Source: Phytohabitans suffuscus
GTDB lineage: Bacteria > Actinomycetota > Actinomycetes > Mycobacteriales > Micromonosporaceae
Direction: 5' to 3'
DNA length: 64,000 nucleotides
Assembly (NCBI RefSeq): GCF_011764565.1
Contig: NZ_AP022871.1
Span: 4,154,320-4,218,319, forward strand
The notes beneath the pieces are model-generated. The model was not told the origin of the DNA. It saw only the letters and a list, made by a program, of their open reading frames with translations, and made no database searches. The number at the start of each line of letters is the position of its first letter. Position 1 is the stretch's first letter. Positions 8,325 through 17,958 of this stretch are shown here, piece by piece. The position numbers and the translations under genes are program-made.

Positions 8325-9529
8325 CGGCTGGCCCTTTGGGTCGGCGGAGCGGCCGCGATGCCCGTCGCGGCCAGGGGCACCCGGATCACCAGGGTGGTGC
8401 CCGCGCCAGGAGCGGAACGGACCTGGAGCGCACCGCCGGCGGCCTGGGCCCGCTCGAACATCCCGACGATGCCGAAATGGCCTCTGGCCGGCAGGTCCGC
8501 CAGCTCGCCGGGCATCCGGAAGCCGGTGCCGTCATCCTGGACGGTGAGTTCCACGTTTCCCTCCGAGCGGTGGAGGCTTACCTGGACCACGGCCGCGTCC
8601 GCGTGCCGGGCTACATTATGCAGGGCCTCGTCCAAGATCCGCGCTAACTCGTACCGGGCGGTGAGCGGCAGGTCCACTGCGGACGTCGAGACCTGGACCG
8701 GGATACCGGTCGCCTCCGCCCACGCCCGGCAGATGCGCTCAACGTTCTGGGCGAACGGCCGGTCGGGCACGTCTAGGCGCAGGCCGGTGAGAAGCTCGCG
8801 AGCCTCCCGTACCGCGGCGTCGGTCCCCTCGGAGACGGTGGTGGCGAGCTGCTCGGCGACGTCGGGTTGGTTGCGCAGCAGGGAGGGGAGCGCGACCGCG
8901 GCGAAGGAGACCCCACGGAGCGTCTTGGCCACCGAGTCGTGCAGCTCGCGGGCCAGCCGGGCCCGTTCCGACGCGGCCGCCGAGCGCTGGGTCGCGGCGA
9001 CCGCGGCCACCGACATCTCGATGTAGCGGGCGAGCGCGGCGACCATGCCCGCACCGGCGAACCCGCAGACGATATAGATCATCGGGAACGCGAGCACGAA
9101 TGGTGCCGTGATCGACATGCCGGTGGTCGCGCTCTCCATCCGCAGCAACTGCGACGCGACGGTCAGGCCGAGGCCGGCGTTGGCGATCCAGAGCGGGAAG
9201 GCGCGCAGGCCCAGCAGCGCCCCGCTGAGTGCGGCCCATCCGGCGCCGAAGCAGAAGTAGGCGACCCCGCCCTCGCTCAGCACGAGTACACCGATCATGA
9301 GTGCGGCGTCGGCCGTCAGGAAGGCGAGCCGCCACCGGAGCACGCTGGGCCAGCGGCTCTGTATCCCGACCTCCACCGCCGTGGCCACCATGATGAGAGC
9401 GAGTACGCCGACCAGGCGCCAGGTGTCGTCCACCACGCGGACGCCGACGCCGGCGGCGGCCAAGGTGACCACGAACCGCCCGAGCAGCAGGGCCCGGCAG
9501 ATGGCGAAGTATGCGGCGAACCTGCTCAT
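8321..9529 (-). CDS. Sensor histidine kinase of the HisKA_3 type
   Basis: This is a 402-residue kinase. The first 165 residues hold about five or six transmembrane helices with very short loops, so the signal is probably perceived in the membrane or through a partner. The phospho-His motif ARLARELHDSVAKTL is near residue 195, as in kinases that pair with NarL-type regulators. The ATPase domain follows, with an N-box (ILDEALHNVARHA), DDGTGF and a G-rich GHFGIVGM. It sits 7 bp after the gene for a membrane-anchored CBM-like protein, which makes that protein a candidate sensory accessory. Confidence 0.93.
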   Translation of the reverse strand: MSRFAAYFAICRALLLGRFVVTLAAAGVGVRVVDDTWRLVGVLALIMVATAVEVGIQSRWPSVLRWRLAFLTADAALMIGVLVLSEGGVAYFCFGAGWAALSGALLGLRAFPLWIANAGLGLTVASQLLRMESATTGMSITAPFVLAFPMIYIVCGFAGAGMVAALARYIEMSVAAVAATQRSAAASERARLARELHDSVAKTLRGVSFAAVALPSLLRNQPDVAEQLATTVSEGTDAAVREARELLTGLRLDVPDRPFAQNVERICRAWAEATGIPVQVSTSAVDLPLTARYELARILDEALHNVARHADAAVVQVSLHRSEGNVELTVQDDGTGFRMPGELADLPARGHFGIVGMFERAQAAGGALQVRSAPGAGTTLVIRVPLAATGIAAAPPTQRASR

Positions 9530-9536
9530 CCGCTGG

Positions 9537-10253
9537 TCAGGAGATGGTGATCTTGTCGATGTCAGGAGCTGAACTGCCGTCGCTACGGAAGTCCAGCGCG
9601 ACCCTCCCGGCGGGGAGGTCGGCCTGGAACGTGAAGGTCTCGGGGATCTTCCAGCTCGTGCCGGTCACGGTGAACAGCCGGGGCGGGTTGCCGCCGGCGG
9701 AGACCTCGATGTGTCGCCGGCCGTCGCACTCGTAGGTGACCGTGATGGTGCGGGTGCCGGCCACGGGCAGGGTCGCGTAGACCGTGAGCTCGCCGATGTA
9801 GCGGACGCGGGCACCGCCGTCACAGGTGTCGCAGGAGGTGATGCCCGCACCGTCGGCGAGACGGTTGCCAGGGTCCTCCGCCTGCACGCTGATCGGCGTG
9901 AACCTCGTGGCGGTGCCGGTCGCCGTCGGGGACGGTGTCCGGGGCGGTGGTTGGGTCGGGCTCGTGGTGCCGGTGCGTTGGACCGCGGGGCGTGGCGAGG
10001 CGCTGCCGCTGGTGGAGGGCTCGGGTGTCGGGGCCGGAGCGCTCGCGGTGGCCGGCGTCGTGGTCTCGGGAGACGCGACCGGCGGGTCCACCGTCGGGGT
10101 GATCAACGGCGGGACGACGACCGCGGCGACGACGATGGCGACGGCCAGGCCGCCGATCCCGGCCCAGTGCGGCGCGCGCAGGGACCGCCCGGAAAGCGGC
10201 GGGTCAAGCAGTCCGCGTAACGGGTCGGCATCCGGCGCCGGGTCGGTGGACAC
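9537..10253 (-). CDS. Membrane-anchored CBM35/CBM6-like surface protein
   Basis: A short cytoplasmic N-terminus is followed by one transmembrane helix (about residues 30-50), a Pro/Thr/Ser linker (51-115) and a beta-sandwich-like C-terminal domain (about 118-238). That domain begins VQAEDPGNRL, has a CDTC pair, and ends with RVALDFRSDGSSAPDIDKITIS, the pattern of carbohydrate-binding modules of families 6 and 35. I chose the GTG at 10253 because AGGAGG is 8 bp upstream. It is the first gene of the operon with the kinase and response regulator. Sensing of a cell-wall or environmental glycan is an inference from domain and context. Confidence 0.72.
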   Translation of the reverse strand: MSTDPAPDADPLRGLLDPPLSGRSLRAPHWAGIGGLAVAIVVAAVVVPPLITPTVDPPVASPETTTPATASAPAPTPEPSTSGSASPRPAVQRTGTTSPTQPPPRTPSPTATGTATRFTPISVQAEDPGNRLADGAGITSCDTCDGGARVRYIGELTVYATLPVAGTRTITVTYECDGRRHIEVSAGGNPPRLFTVTGTSWKIPETFTFQADLPAGRVALDFRSDGSSAPDIDKITIS

Positions 10254-10373
10254 CGCTCGACCTCCTGAAACGCGAACGACGTGCGATGATTCGATCACGG
10301 AAGATGGAGAGAATCTAGCCCATCCCGATCGCGCCGCTCGCCCGCTCGCCCGGCGGCGGCATCCAGCCATGCC

Positions 10374-10796
10374 TCACAAGGCGCGCGCCGGCGAGGGAGC
10401 ACGAGCCGGCGCCTTGGCGGGCACCGATCGCACGACCCGCCCAGGTACGTACCGGGCGCTGAGCATCCGCGCCGCCAGGACCACTCGCGCCCGGTCGCCG
10501 ATGACCACGCCGACCTTGCGGCGACGCTCGCCGCTGGCGTGGCGCCACTCGGCCAGCTCCTTCGCCTCGGTCCGGTCGCCTGGCCGGGTGGCGAGGACGT
10601 CGAGGCGCTCCTCCGCCGCCAGCCGGCTCGCTCGCCGTGCGGCGGCCGCGGACTCACGGTGGGCCGCGAGCGCGTCCAGCAGCTGGGCGTCGTCCCGGTC
10701 GGGTCGGATCACGTAGCCCGGGTCGCGGCTGACGCTGGGCAGCGCCGCGGCGTGCGCGACCGGGGCGGGCGCGCGGCGGCGAATCGGTGGGGGCAT
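10374..10796 (-). CDS. Hypothetical basic protein beside the secretion module
   Basis: The 140-residue product is highly charged and helical, with a central segment RESAAAARRASRLAAEERL that could form a coiled coil. No known domain is visible. The ATG at 10796 is preceded by GGAGGA at a 4-bp spacing. It is divergent from the type IV secretion-like genes across a 238-bp spacer that must carry both promoters. A regulatory or accessory role in transfer is only suggested by position. Confidence 0.6.
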   Translation of the reverse strand: MPPPIRRRAPAPVAHAAALPSVSRDPGYVIRPDRDDAQLLDALAAHRESAAAARRASRLAAEERLDVLATRPGDRTEAKELAEWRHASGERRRKVGVVIGDRARVVLAARMLSARYVPGRVVRSVPAKAPARAPSPARAL

Positions 10797-11034
10797 CGGC
10801 TCCTCCAGAGGCTGGTACCTCCCTCTGCTACGGATACGCGGCCATCTGGTTCGCCTTCTGGGCGACTTCTTCCTTCCGCGAGCGGGCCGGTGGAAAACCC
10901 GAACTCGCACTGAACCGAGCCGGGTGGCCCGTCGTAGAGGCGGCCATCACACCCCGCCCCGGGGGGTTCGCCGCATCGGCGGATCCAGCGGCCGTGGTGC
11001 GTGACGGCGACCAGTGGGAAAGGAGGGGAGACGG

Positions 11035-11592
11035 ATGGCCAACCGGTCCGCGACGCTGCGGAGACCGCGAACCCCGGCTCCGGGACCGACGCACGATGAG
11101 CCACCAGCCATGCGGGCGTACGGTGACGGTCCGGCCCGGCGGCAGGACATGCTTTCCGAGGACGGTCTCGGCTGGATCGGCGCCCACGGCGGCGCCGGCG
11201 CGACAACGCTCACGCGGCTGCTGGGCGGCACCGACATCGGATGCCGCTGGCCGGACGCGATGCTCGCCGAACCAGCCAGGGTCATGATGGTCGGCCGGAC
11301 GAACCTGGACGGGCTGCGAGCGGTCTCCCGCGCGCTGCGCGCCTTGCACGAGGGGCGACACCCCGCGGGGATGCGGCTGGTGGCTGTGGTGCTGATGGCG
11401 GATGCCCCGGGCCGGCTTCCGGTACAGCTGACCAGCCGGATCCGCCTTCTGCGTTCGGTCGCTCCGGTGTACCGGGTGCCGTGGATCCCGTCGTTCCGCC
11501 TGGGGGAGACGCCCAAGCGCATGCCCAAGCAGCTGGTCCGGCTGTCGACGATGGTGGACTCCCGTCCTGAGCCGCACCGGAGACGGTCGTGA
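11035..11592 (+). CDS. P-loop-like protein opening the secretion operon
   Basis: This is a 185-residue protein. The glycine-rich GAHGGAGATTL at about residues 49-59 resembles the Walker A region of MinD/ParA-type proteins, although the usual Lys is absent. The rest (ARVMMVGRTNLDGLRAVSRALRAL, then LVAVVLMADAPGRLP) looks like a nucleotide-binding alpha/beta fold. I recall similar proteins (DUF6668 type) as the first gene of actinobacterial type IV secretion-like clusters. AAGGAGGGG precedes the ATG at 11035, and the stop overlaps the next start by 4 bp. The function is unknown. Confidence 0.65.
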   Translation: MANRSATLRRPRTPAPGPTHDEPPAMRAYGDGPARRQDMLSEDGLGWIGAHGGAGATTLTRLLGGTDIGCRWPDAMLAEPARVMMVGRTNLDGLRAVSRALRALHEGRHPAGMRLVAVVLMADAPGRLPVQLTSRIRLLRSVAPVYRVPWIPSFRLGETPKRMPKQLVRLSTMVDSRPEPHRRRS

Positions 11593-12344
11593 CCAGGGCG
11601 CTGCGAGTGTGGTTCCTCCTGGCCGCCGTCGGACTCGGCGCGCTGGCGCCCGGTGCCGCGGCGTCCGCTGCCGATCCCCGTATCCCGCCGACCCCTTCGC
11701 CTGGGGCGAACCCGACGGCCGATCCCGGACCCTCGGGGCCTGTCGGGAGCCCGGGACATCAGTACAGCCTCGATATCCAAGGTGGCAGCGCCGGGTTCAT
11801 ATACATCATCTGCCTGACCACCACGACGACCATCAACAAGTACCCGCTCGGCAAAGAGCGGGCCTGCTCGGGGCGCAAAGGCTCAACCCACGGCACCTTC
11901 ACGATGACGATCGAATACAACGAGGGCGACACCTTGTGGATCGACTTCGAGCACATCACCGGTGTGGGTTCGACGACCGACGACGACCTCAGGATTACCG
12001 GAGCGAAGTATTGCAAGATTACGGGGACGGTGCACAACGCCAAAATCCACTGTCCTGACGCCACGGGCGTGGAAAACATCTACTCGCTGCCACCGATCCT
12101 GCCGTACTCGGCCGAGAGCACGAGTGTGCCGGTCATGCAGCTGCTCAACCTGATGGCGTGGTGTGTGAGCGCCGCCGCCGTGCTCGGGCTGCTCGTGACC
12201 GGCACCAACCTCGCGTTGCAGGTGCGCCGAGGTATTACCGGCGAGCTGGGCGAATACACCCGAGCGCTTCCGATCATCGCCGGTGCGTGTCTCATCGGCA
12301 CCACCGCCGGACCCGTCATCCAGGTCCTCGGCATCGTCAACTGA
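11589..12344 (+). CDS. Secreted/membrane protein with VirB2-like C-terminal hairpin
   Basis: This is a 251-residue protein with a signal peptide (residues 1-28, cut near AASA). A beta-rich outer region has three Cys residues, and two hydrophobic helices lie at about 187-210 and 222-246, separated by a basic loop (LQVRRG). That C-terminal helical hairpin is like VirB2/TrbC pilins of type IV secretion systems. It begins inside the previous stop codon (GTGA overlap). A surface or channel component of the transfer apparatus is the likely role; the N-terminal domain is unassigned. Confidence 0.6.
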   Translation: MTRALRVWFLLAAVGLGALAPGAAASAADPRIPPTPSPGANPTADPGPSGPVGSPGHQYSLDIQGGSAGFIYIICLTTTTTINKYPLGKERACSGRKGSTHGTFTMTIEYNEGDTLWIDFEHITGVGSTTDDDLRITGAKYCKITGTVHNAKIHCPDATGVENIYSLPPILPYSAESTSVPVMQLLNLMAWCVSAAAVLGLLVTGTNLALQVRRGITGELGEYTRALPIIAGACLIGTTAGPVIQVLGIVN

Positions 12345-12366
12345 ATTCAAGGTCAAGGAGAAAACA

Positions 12367-12704
12367 GTGTCTCCGCTCGACGTCTATCTCACCCTGATGC
12401 GGGCCGTCGTAGTGCCAAACCCAACGAATCCTTCGGCCCCCCAATACTGCAGACCAAGGTTCTGACGGCTCTCAACCTCCTCGCCTGGGCGGGCACCGCA
12501 GCCGGTGTGATCGGTGTTCTGGTCACCGGCGCGGTCATGGCGATTTCGCAAAGGCGAGGCGACGGCGGGGAGCACATGGGCCGGTTGGGCTGGGTGCTGG
12601 CCGGGTGCGTCCTCGTCGCCAGCGCCGGGCCGCTGGTCAGCTGGATCTTCGCGCCCTCGGACGGCGGTGGTGGTGGCGGTTCGGAACCGACTCCGGTCCC
12701 CTGA
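12367..12704 (+). CDS. Small VirB2-like membrane protein, frame broken at a C-run
   Basis: From the GTG at 12367 (AAGGAG nearby) the frame reads MSPLDVYLTLM and stops at 12466. The -1 frame continues without a stop from 12441 to 12704 with LQTKVLTALNLLAWAGTAAG and a second helix, MGRLGWVLAGCVLVASAGPL. Joined at the six C's at 12437-12442 this gives 112 residues with two transmembrane helices and a Gly/Pro tail, matching the small VirB2-like (DUF6112-type) proteins of this cluster type. One extra C restores the gene. Either a base is missing from the sequence or the gene is freshly broken. Confidence 0.6.
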
Positions 12705-12734
12705 CCACGGAACCGTCTTCGACAGGTGGGCGTC

Positions 12735-13487
12735 ATGAAGCTGAGATTCGTGCCGGACGAAGTGGGATCGGGCGAGGCTGAGGAAGAGAAGCCGTTCTGG
12801 CAACAGCGTCGGTGGCAGGTCTCGGCCGCCTTCCTCAGTCTGGTCGTGTGCGCCGGCATCGTCGCGGCGATCGTCAACGGCCGCGGCAGTACGAGCGACG
12901 CGACGGTTTCCGGGCCGACGATCGGCGGCCTCGGTCCGGACGGGGCGCGACCGCAAGGCTGCCGTACCGACGACTCCGACCAGCAGATTCCAGCCGCGGC
13001 ACCGCCGGACGTCACCTGGCGACCGCTCAACGGCGCCCGGACACCCTTCTCCGCCTCGGCCGGCCCGCGGAAGACCACCGGTCCGATGCTGTGGTGCTTC
13101 GCGCACACCCCGATGGGCGCGGTGATGGCGGCCCACGTCATCCCCCGGCACATGAGCGGTCCGGACTGGCGGACGGTCACCCGGCAACAGCTCGTGCCCG
13201 GGTTCGGACGCGACTACTTCGAAGCGATGCGCGAGTCGCTGCCGGAGACCGGGCAGGTGCGGACCACCAACAGGCTGGCCGGGTTCCTCGTGCTGAGCTA
13301 CTCGCCCACCACCGCCAACGTCCGGGTGCTCGTGCGGCAGGCGACGGCAACGTACGTCTCCGCCGACTACACAGTGGACTGGGACGGTGTGGACTGGAAG
13401 CTGCGGCCGTTGAGCATCGGCGACCTGCACACCCGAGTCACGCCCGTCGTCTCGCTGGTCGGCTTCGTGCTGTGGCCGGAGGGCTGA
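12735..13487 (+). CDS. Bitopic VirB8/TcpC-like secretion component
   Basis: This 250-residue protein has a cytoplasmic N-terminus of about 30 residues, one transmembrane helix (about 33-52) and an extracytoplasmic domain of about 190 residues. The domain alternates helix and strand (TVTRQQLVPGFGRDYFEAM, then RVLVRQATATYVSADYTVDW), which would fit the NTF2-like fold of VirB8 and TcpC. The ATG at 12735 is preceded by AGGTGGG. It lies between the VirB2-like and VirB6-like genes with a 1-bp gap to the next start, so one operon is likely. The VirB8 assignment rests on topology and position. Confidence 0.6.
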   Translation: MKLRFVPDEVGSGEAEEEKPFWQQRRWQVSAAFLSLVVCAGIVAAIVNGRGSTSDATVSGPTIGGLGPDGARPQGCRTDDSDQQIPAAAPPDVTWRPLNGARTPFSASAGPRKTTGPMLWCFAHTPMGAVMAAHVIPRHMSGPDWRTVTRQQLVPGFGRDYFEAMRESLPETGQVRTTNRLAGFLVLSYSPTTANVRVLVRQATATYVSADYTVDWDGVDWKLRPLSIGDLHTRVTPVVSLVGFVLWPEG

Positions 13488-13488
13488 G

Positions 13489-14646
13489 ATGGCCGAGTGC
13501 GCCACCGGCGACGTCGTGTCCTACAGCGGAGGGATCGGAAAGATCCGCGGTTTCTTCGAGCAAGGAATCGACGGCATCCTCAGCGACATCGCCAGCGCCA
13601 TCATGAGCGCGGCGGTCGACCTGTTCAGCGACCTCGGCGACATCCCGACACTCGGCGGAGAGGACATCAACAAGAGCATCCATCTCCAGACCAACTGGCT
13701 CGTCGTCACGATCGCGGTCGCGTCACTGCTGGCCGCGGCGTTCCGGATGGCGCTGGAGCGAAGAGGGCAGCCCGGCACCGAGGCGCTGAGAGGTCTGGTC
13801 CGTCTCGTCCTCACGGCGGGCGCCGCGTGGTTCGTCCTGAACCTGCTCGCCCAGGAGGCGGACGCCTACACCAAACATCTCTACGACCAGGGCATCAAGG
13901 CACAGCTCGAGCTGATCGCGAACTGCAACACGGACGGGTTCACCGCGTTCCTATTGATCATCATCGGCCTGTTGCTGCTGATCGCCGGCGTGATCCACAT
14001 CATCCTGATGTACATCCGGCTCGGCGTGATGACGCTGCTGACCGGCACGCTTCCGTTGGCCGCGGCGGCGTCTATGAGCGAGTGGGGCGGAGGCTGGTGG
14101 CGCAAGCACATCGCCTGGATGGTCGCCTGGCTGGCTTTCAAGCCGGTGGTCGGACTGATCATGTATGCGGGAGCGGCCATGATCGGCGCCACGGGCGACA
14201 ACGCCAAACACTTCAAGCTTGCCGGAGCGGGCGTCCTGCTGCTGGCCGGCGTCGCCCTCCCAGCGCTGATGCGACTGGTCGTACCGGCGATGGCGTCACT
14301 CGGTGCCAAGGACAACGTCGCCGGCGGTGTCGCCGCCGGCGCCGCCGCCACGGGCGCGGTCGCGAGCGGAGCGACGAAGCTCGGTGCCGGTGCCACTTCC
14401 CTGGCCGCCAAGGGCAAGAGCAGTGCGCCTACCGGCGGCGCTGCCCCTGGCGGCGACGGCGGCGGTGACGGCGCGGGCGGCGCGAACAGAGGCGGTCGTG
14501 GCCGCCGTACCGCCGCGGCCGCGGGAACCGTCGTCGGCGGGGCGCTCACCGCGACCGGCTGGGCGGCGAGGACAAGCGCCAGGGCGGTGTCCGGTGCCAA
14601 CCGGCATGGCCAAGGGCTCGCCAACGGATCGGTCGCCGACGAATGA
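13489..14646 (+). CDS. Polytopic VirB6/TrbL-like membrane protein
   Basis: This is a 385-residue protein. An amphipathic N-terminal region (about 1-60) is followed by about six transmembrane helices between 60 and 275, including FTAFLLIIIGLLLLIAGVIHII and a conserved-looking aromatic patch MSEWGGGWWRKHIAWMVAW. The C-terminal 100 residues are Ala/Gly-rich and cytoplasmic. That layout is typical of the inner-membrane channel protein of type IV secretion systems in Gram-positive bacteria. The start is the ATG one base after the previous stop. Confidence 0.75.
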   Translation: MAECATGDVVSYSGGIGKIRGFFEQGIDGILSDIASAIMSAAVDLFSDLGDIPTLGGEDINKSIHLQTNWLVVTIAVASLLAAAFRMALERRGQPGTEALRGLVRLVLTAGAAWFVLNLLAQEADAYTKHLYDQGIKAQLELIANCNTDGFTAFLLIIIGLLLLIAGVIHIILMYIRLGVMTLLTGTLPLAAAASMSEWGGGWWRKHIAWMVAWLAFKPVVGLIMYAGAAMIGATGDNAKHFKLAGAGVLLLAGVALPALMRLVVPAMASLGAKDNVAGGVAAGAAATGAVASGATKLGAGATSLAAKGKSSAPTGGAAPGGDGGGDGAGGANRGGRGRRTAAAAGTVVGGALTATGWAARTSARAVSGANRHGQGLANGSVADE

Positions 14647-14672
14647 CGCCCTTCTGAACGAGGAGAATCCCC

Positions 14673-16163
14673 GTGACAACACCAGCGCAACCCCTGTCGA
14701 CGCCGACGTACGGCAACTGGCGCCTTCCCCGCAAGGCCGGGCTGGGCTCGCTGGGTCTCGTCGGCACCGTGGGCCTGTTCGGGTCTCTCGTCCTGGTCCT
14801 GATCACCTCCATGATCTCGCTGAACTCGGCCGTAGTGGTGGGCATACCGTTCGTGCTGACGCTGGCGCCGCTGGCGATCCGCACCCAGGACCGCCGCAAC
14901 CTGTACAACATCGCCGGTGTCCGCATCGGCTGGCTGCGCCGCAAGTCCAAGAGACAGCACCTGTACGCCTCCGGCCCGCTTTCGGCACGGCCCGGTGGCC
15001 GGTTCCGCCCACCCGGGTTACTCAGCCGGGTCACCATGCTCGAAGGGCACGACCCGTACGACCGCCCGTTCGGCGTGCTGTACAACCGCGGCCGCAACCA
15101 GTACACGATCGTGATCGGCTGCGAGCCGGACGGCGGGTCGCTCGTCGACCCCGACCAGGTGGACACCTGGGTGGCCCTGTGGGGTGAGTGGCTTTCCCAG
15201 CTGGCGCACGAGCCAGGGCTGCGCGGCGCCGCCGTCGTGGTCGAGACCGCGCCGGACTCCGGCACGCGGCTCGCCGCCGAGGTTTTCGGGCGCGTCTCTG
15301 CGGACTCCCCGCCCGCCGCACGTGCCGTGATGGAGGAGGTGGTGTACAACTACCCGCACGCCTCCTCCGAGATGAACACGTACATCACGCTCACGTACAC
15401 CGGTGCCCGGCGGGCCAAGGAGGAGACGCTCACCGACCTCGCGATGCGCCTGCAGGGCCTGCTCAACGGGCTGGTCGCGGCCGGTGGCGGATGGGCGGAG
15501 CCGCTGTCGGCGGAGCGGATCTCCGAGATCGTCCGGATCGCGTACGACCCGGCCGTCGCCCCCGACGTGCTCGACATCCGCGCGCGGCACGGCTACACCG
15601 GGCTGGAGTGGGTCGATGCCGGGCCCGCCGCCGCGGTGGAGACGGTCACCCAGTACCAGCACGACTCCGGCGTCTCGCGGAGCTGGCTGCTGACGCTGGC
15701 ACCGCGCGGTTCGGTGCGTTCCAACGTCCTGCGCGGCCTGCTCGAACCCGCGCCGGGGCTGCGCCGCAAGCGGGTGGCTCTGGTCTACCGGCCGATCGAC
15801 CCGGCGACGTCCGCCCGGATCGTCGAGTCCGACCGCCGCAACGCCCAGTTCATGGCCAACTCCACCCGTGGCCTGGTCCGGGCCCGCGCGGCGTCGGAGG
15901 TCGAGGCCGCCGAGCAGACGGCCGCGGAGGAGGCGTCCGGGGCGGGTCTGGTCGAGTTCTCGATGGTGGTGACGCTGACCGTCGACTCGGCGGCCGACAT
16001 CCCCGACGCCAACGTGACGATGCGAAACCTGCTGGGCGCCACCCGCATCGCCATGCGCCCGGCCGACCGGATGCAGGCCGCGGCCTTCACCTGCGCGCTT
16101 CCGGTCGGCATCCTGCCCTGGGAGCAGTCGATGGTGCCGCAGGAACTCCAGGAGGCACTGTGA
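14673..16163 (+). CDS. SCO6880-family type IV secretion protein
   Basis: This 496-residue protein has two N-terminal transmembrane helices (about 27-70), followed by a large soluble region with no nucleotide-binding motif. The opening YGNWRLPRKAGLGSLG and the overall plan match what I recall as the SCO6880 family, which sits directly before the VirB4-like ATPase in actinobacterial conjugation clusters. By position it could combine VirB3-like and VirB4 N-terminal functions. GAGGAG precedes the GTG at 14673. Its stop overlaps the GTG of the ATPase gene by 4 bp. Confidence 0.8.
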   Translation: MTTPAQPLSTPTYGNWRLPRKAGLGSLGLVGTVGLFGSLVLVLITSMISLNSAVVVGIPFVLTLAPLAIRTQDRRNLYNIAGVRIGWLRRKSKRQHLYASGPLSARPGGRFRPPGLLSRVTMLEGHDPYDRPFGVLYNRGRNQYTIVIGCEPDGGSLVDPDQVDTWVALWGEWLSQLAHEPGLRGAAVVVETAPDSGTRLAAEVFGRVSADSPPAARAVMEEVVYNYPHASSEMNTYITLTYTGARRAKEETLTDLAMRLQGLLNGLVAAGGGWAEPLSAERISEIVRIAYDPAVAPDVLDIRARHGYTGLEWVDAGPAAAVETVTQYQHDSGVSRSWLLTLAPRGSVRSNVLRGLLEPAPGLRRKRVALVYRPIDPATSARIVESDRRNAQFMANSTRGLVRARAASEVEAAEQTAAEEASGAGLVEFSMVVTLTVDSAADIPDANVTMRNLLGATRIAMRPADRMQAAAFTCALPVGILPWEQSMVPQELQEAL

Positions 16164-17958
16164 CGGCCGCGGCGAGCGGCTCCGGACCCCGGCCCGGGGT
16201 GCGGGAGCTGGCCGCCGGCTGGCCCTTCGGCGCGTCCGGAGCGAAGACGGCTCTGTCCGATTTGGACGTACCAAAGGAGGAGGCCCAGTTCCGCGAGCTG
16301 GACGAGACCGGCGAGCAGACGGCGCGGGCGGTGCGGAACGCACGCCGGCGACAGGCGGAGGCCGAGGCGGCCGAGCGGCGGCACGCCCGGCGGCTGGCCC
16401 GGGCCAACCGGGAGGACAGCGTCCCGAGCCGCGGCTCCTACGCCCCCGGCGGCGGTCGGGTCGCCCCCTGGATTCGCCCGCGATGTGGCGGGCCACCACG
16501 GTACAGGCGTGCGGGCTGTGGCCGTTCGCCTCCGGGTCCGGCGCCCCGATGACCGGTGTCCCGCTCGGCCAGCACATCAGCACCGGTGCCACGGTCTGCG
16601 GCGATCCGCTCAACTGGTTCACCCGCGCCCGGTACATCTCCAACCCCTCCCTGTTCATGCTCGGCATGCCCGGCCTCGGCAAGTCGACGCTGATCAACCG
16701 GATGCTGATCGGGCTGGCGGCGCAAGGCGTCGTCCCGCTGGTGCTCGGTGACCTCAAGCCCGACTACGTGGACACCGTGCGTGCCCTCGGCGGCCAGGTC
16801 ATCTCCATCGCCCGGGGCGTCGGCGGGCTGAACGTCCTGGACCCCGGCGCCATGGGCGCGGTCGCCGCGAAGATCGGCGGGGCGGCCGGCCAGGTGCTGG
16901 CCGCCGAGACCCACGGCCGGGTCCTCAACATGGTCGCGGCGCTGCTCACCATCGTGCGCGGCCGGCCGATCAGCGACCACGAGCAGTCCGTGCTCTCCGC
17001 CTGCCTCCGGCACCTGCGCGAACGCACCCCGCAGGGGCACACGTTCCGCCTGCCCCAACTGCTCAGCGTGCTGGAGGAGGGCCCACCGGACGTACGGCAG
17101 GTCACGCTCGACCGCGGCCAGGAGTCGCGGTACCGCGACGCCGTCGACCCGCTGCACCGGTCGCTGCTCGGCATCCTCGACGGTCCCCTCGGCGACACCT
17201 TCGCGGCCGAGACCTCCACCCACGTCGACCCCGACGCCACCGCCGTGTGCATCGACATCTCCCGCATCGGCGAGGCGGACAGCCAGCTGACCGCCGCGGC
17301 GATGCTCGCGGCGTGGTCGGACGGCCTGGGTACGGTGGCCGCCTCGCACGCCCTGGCCGACGCCGGGCTGGCACCACGGCGCTGGTTCTTCACCGTCCTC
17401 GACGAGCTGTGGCGGCCGCTGCGAGCGGCCTCGGGCATCGTCGACCGGATCGACGCCCTCACCCGGCTCAACCGCTCCCTCGGTCTCGCCGACGCGAAAA
17501 TCACCCACACGTTGAAGGACGCCGAGGCCCTGGGCGTCGAGGCCGACAAGGCGAAGGCGCGTGGCTTCGTGGAGCGGGCCGGCATGGTGGCCTGCGCCGG
17601 ACTGCCCAGGACCGAGATGGAGGAGCTGGCGCGGGTGGTCGGCCTGACCCGGCGCGAGATCGAGCTCGTCTCGTCCTGGTCCTCACCACCTGGATGGGCC
17701 CAGGAGGGAGGCAACGAGGAGCCACCCGGCCGCGGCCGCTTCCTGATCAAGGTAGGTGGGCGGCCCGGCATCCCCATCCAGGTCGCGATCACCTCCACCG
17801 AGCGCCATCTGCACGACACGAACACTCGTTGGATCGCGAACGGTGAGGCCGAACAGCTGATGGCCGAACGCGCCGCGCTGATGCGCACGGTGACCGCCGG
17901 TGACCTGCCCGAGATCGGCGATCGGGACTCCTGGCCGTTGAACCCGGGGTATCGATGA
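16160..17958 (+). CDS. VirB4-like secretion ATPase, frame broken at a C-run
   Basis: Translation from the GTG at 16160 gives a charged N-terminus (PKEEAQFRELDETGEQTARA) up to about 16465. The conserved part continues in the -1 frame from the five C's at 16464-16468. Joined, the product is about 599 residues. Walker A (MLGMPGLGKSTL) is near residue 170, Walker B (WFFTVLDELW) near 407, and a RAYIS-like entry segment precedes Walker A. This ATPase class energises assembly of the transfer channel. One additional C would restore a single gene. The stop overlaps the next ATG by 4 bp. Confidence 0.78.
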
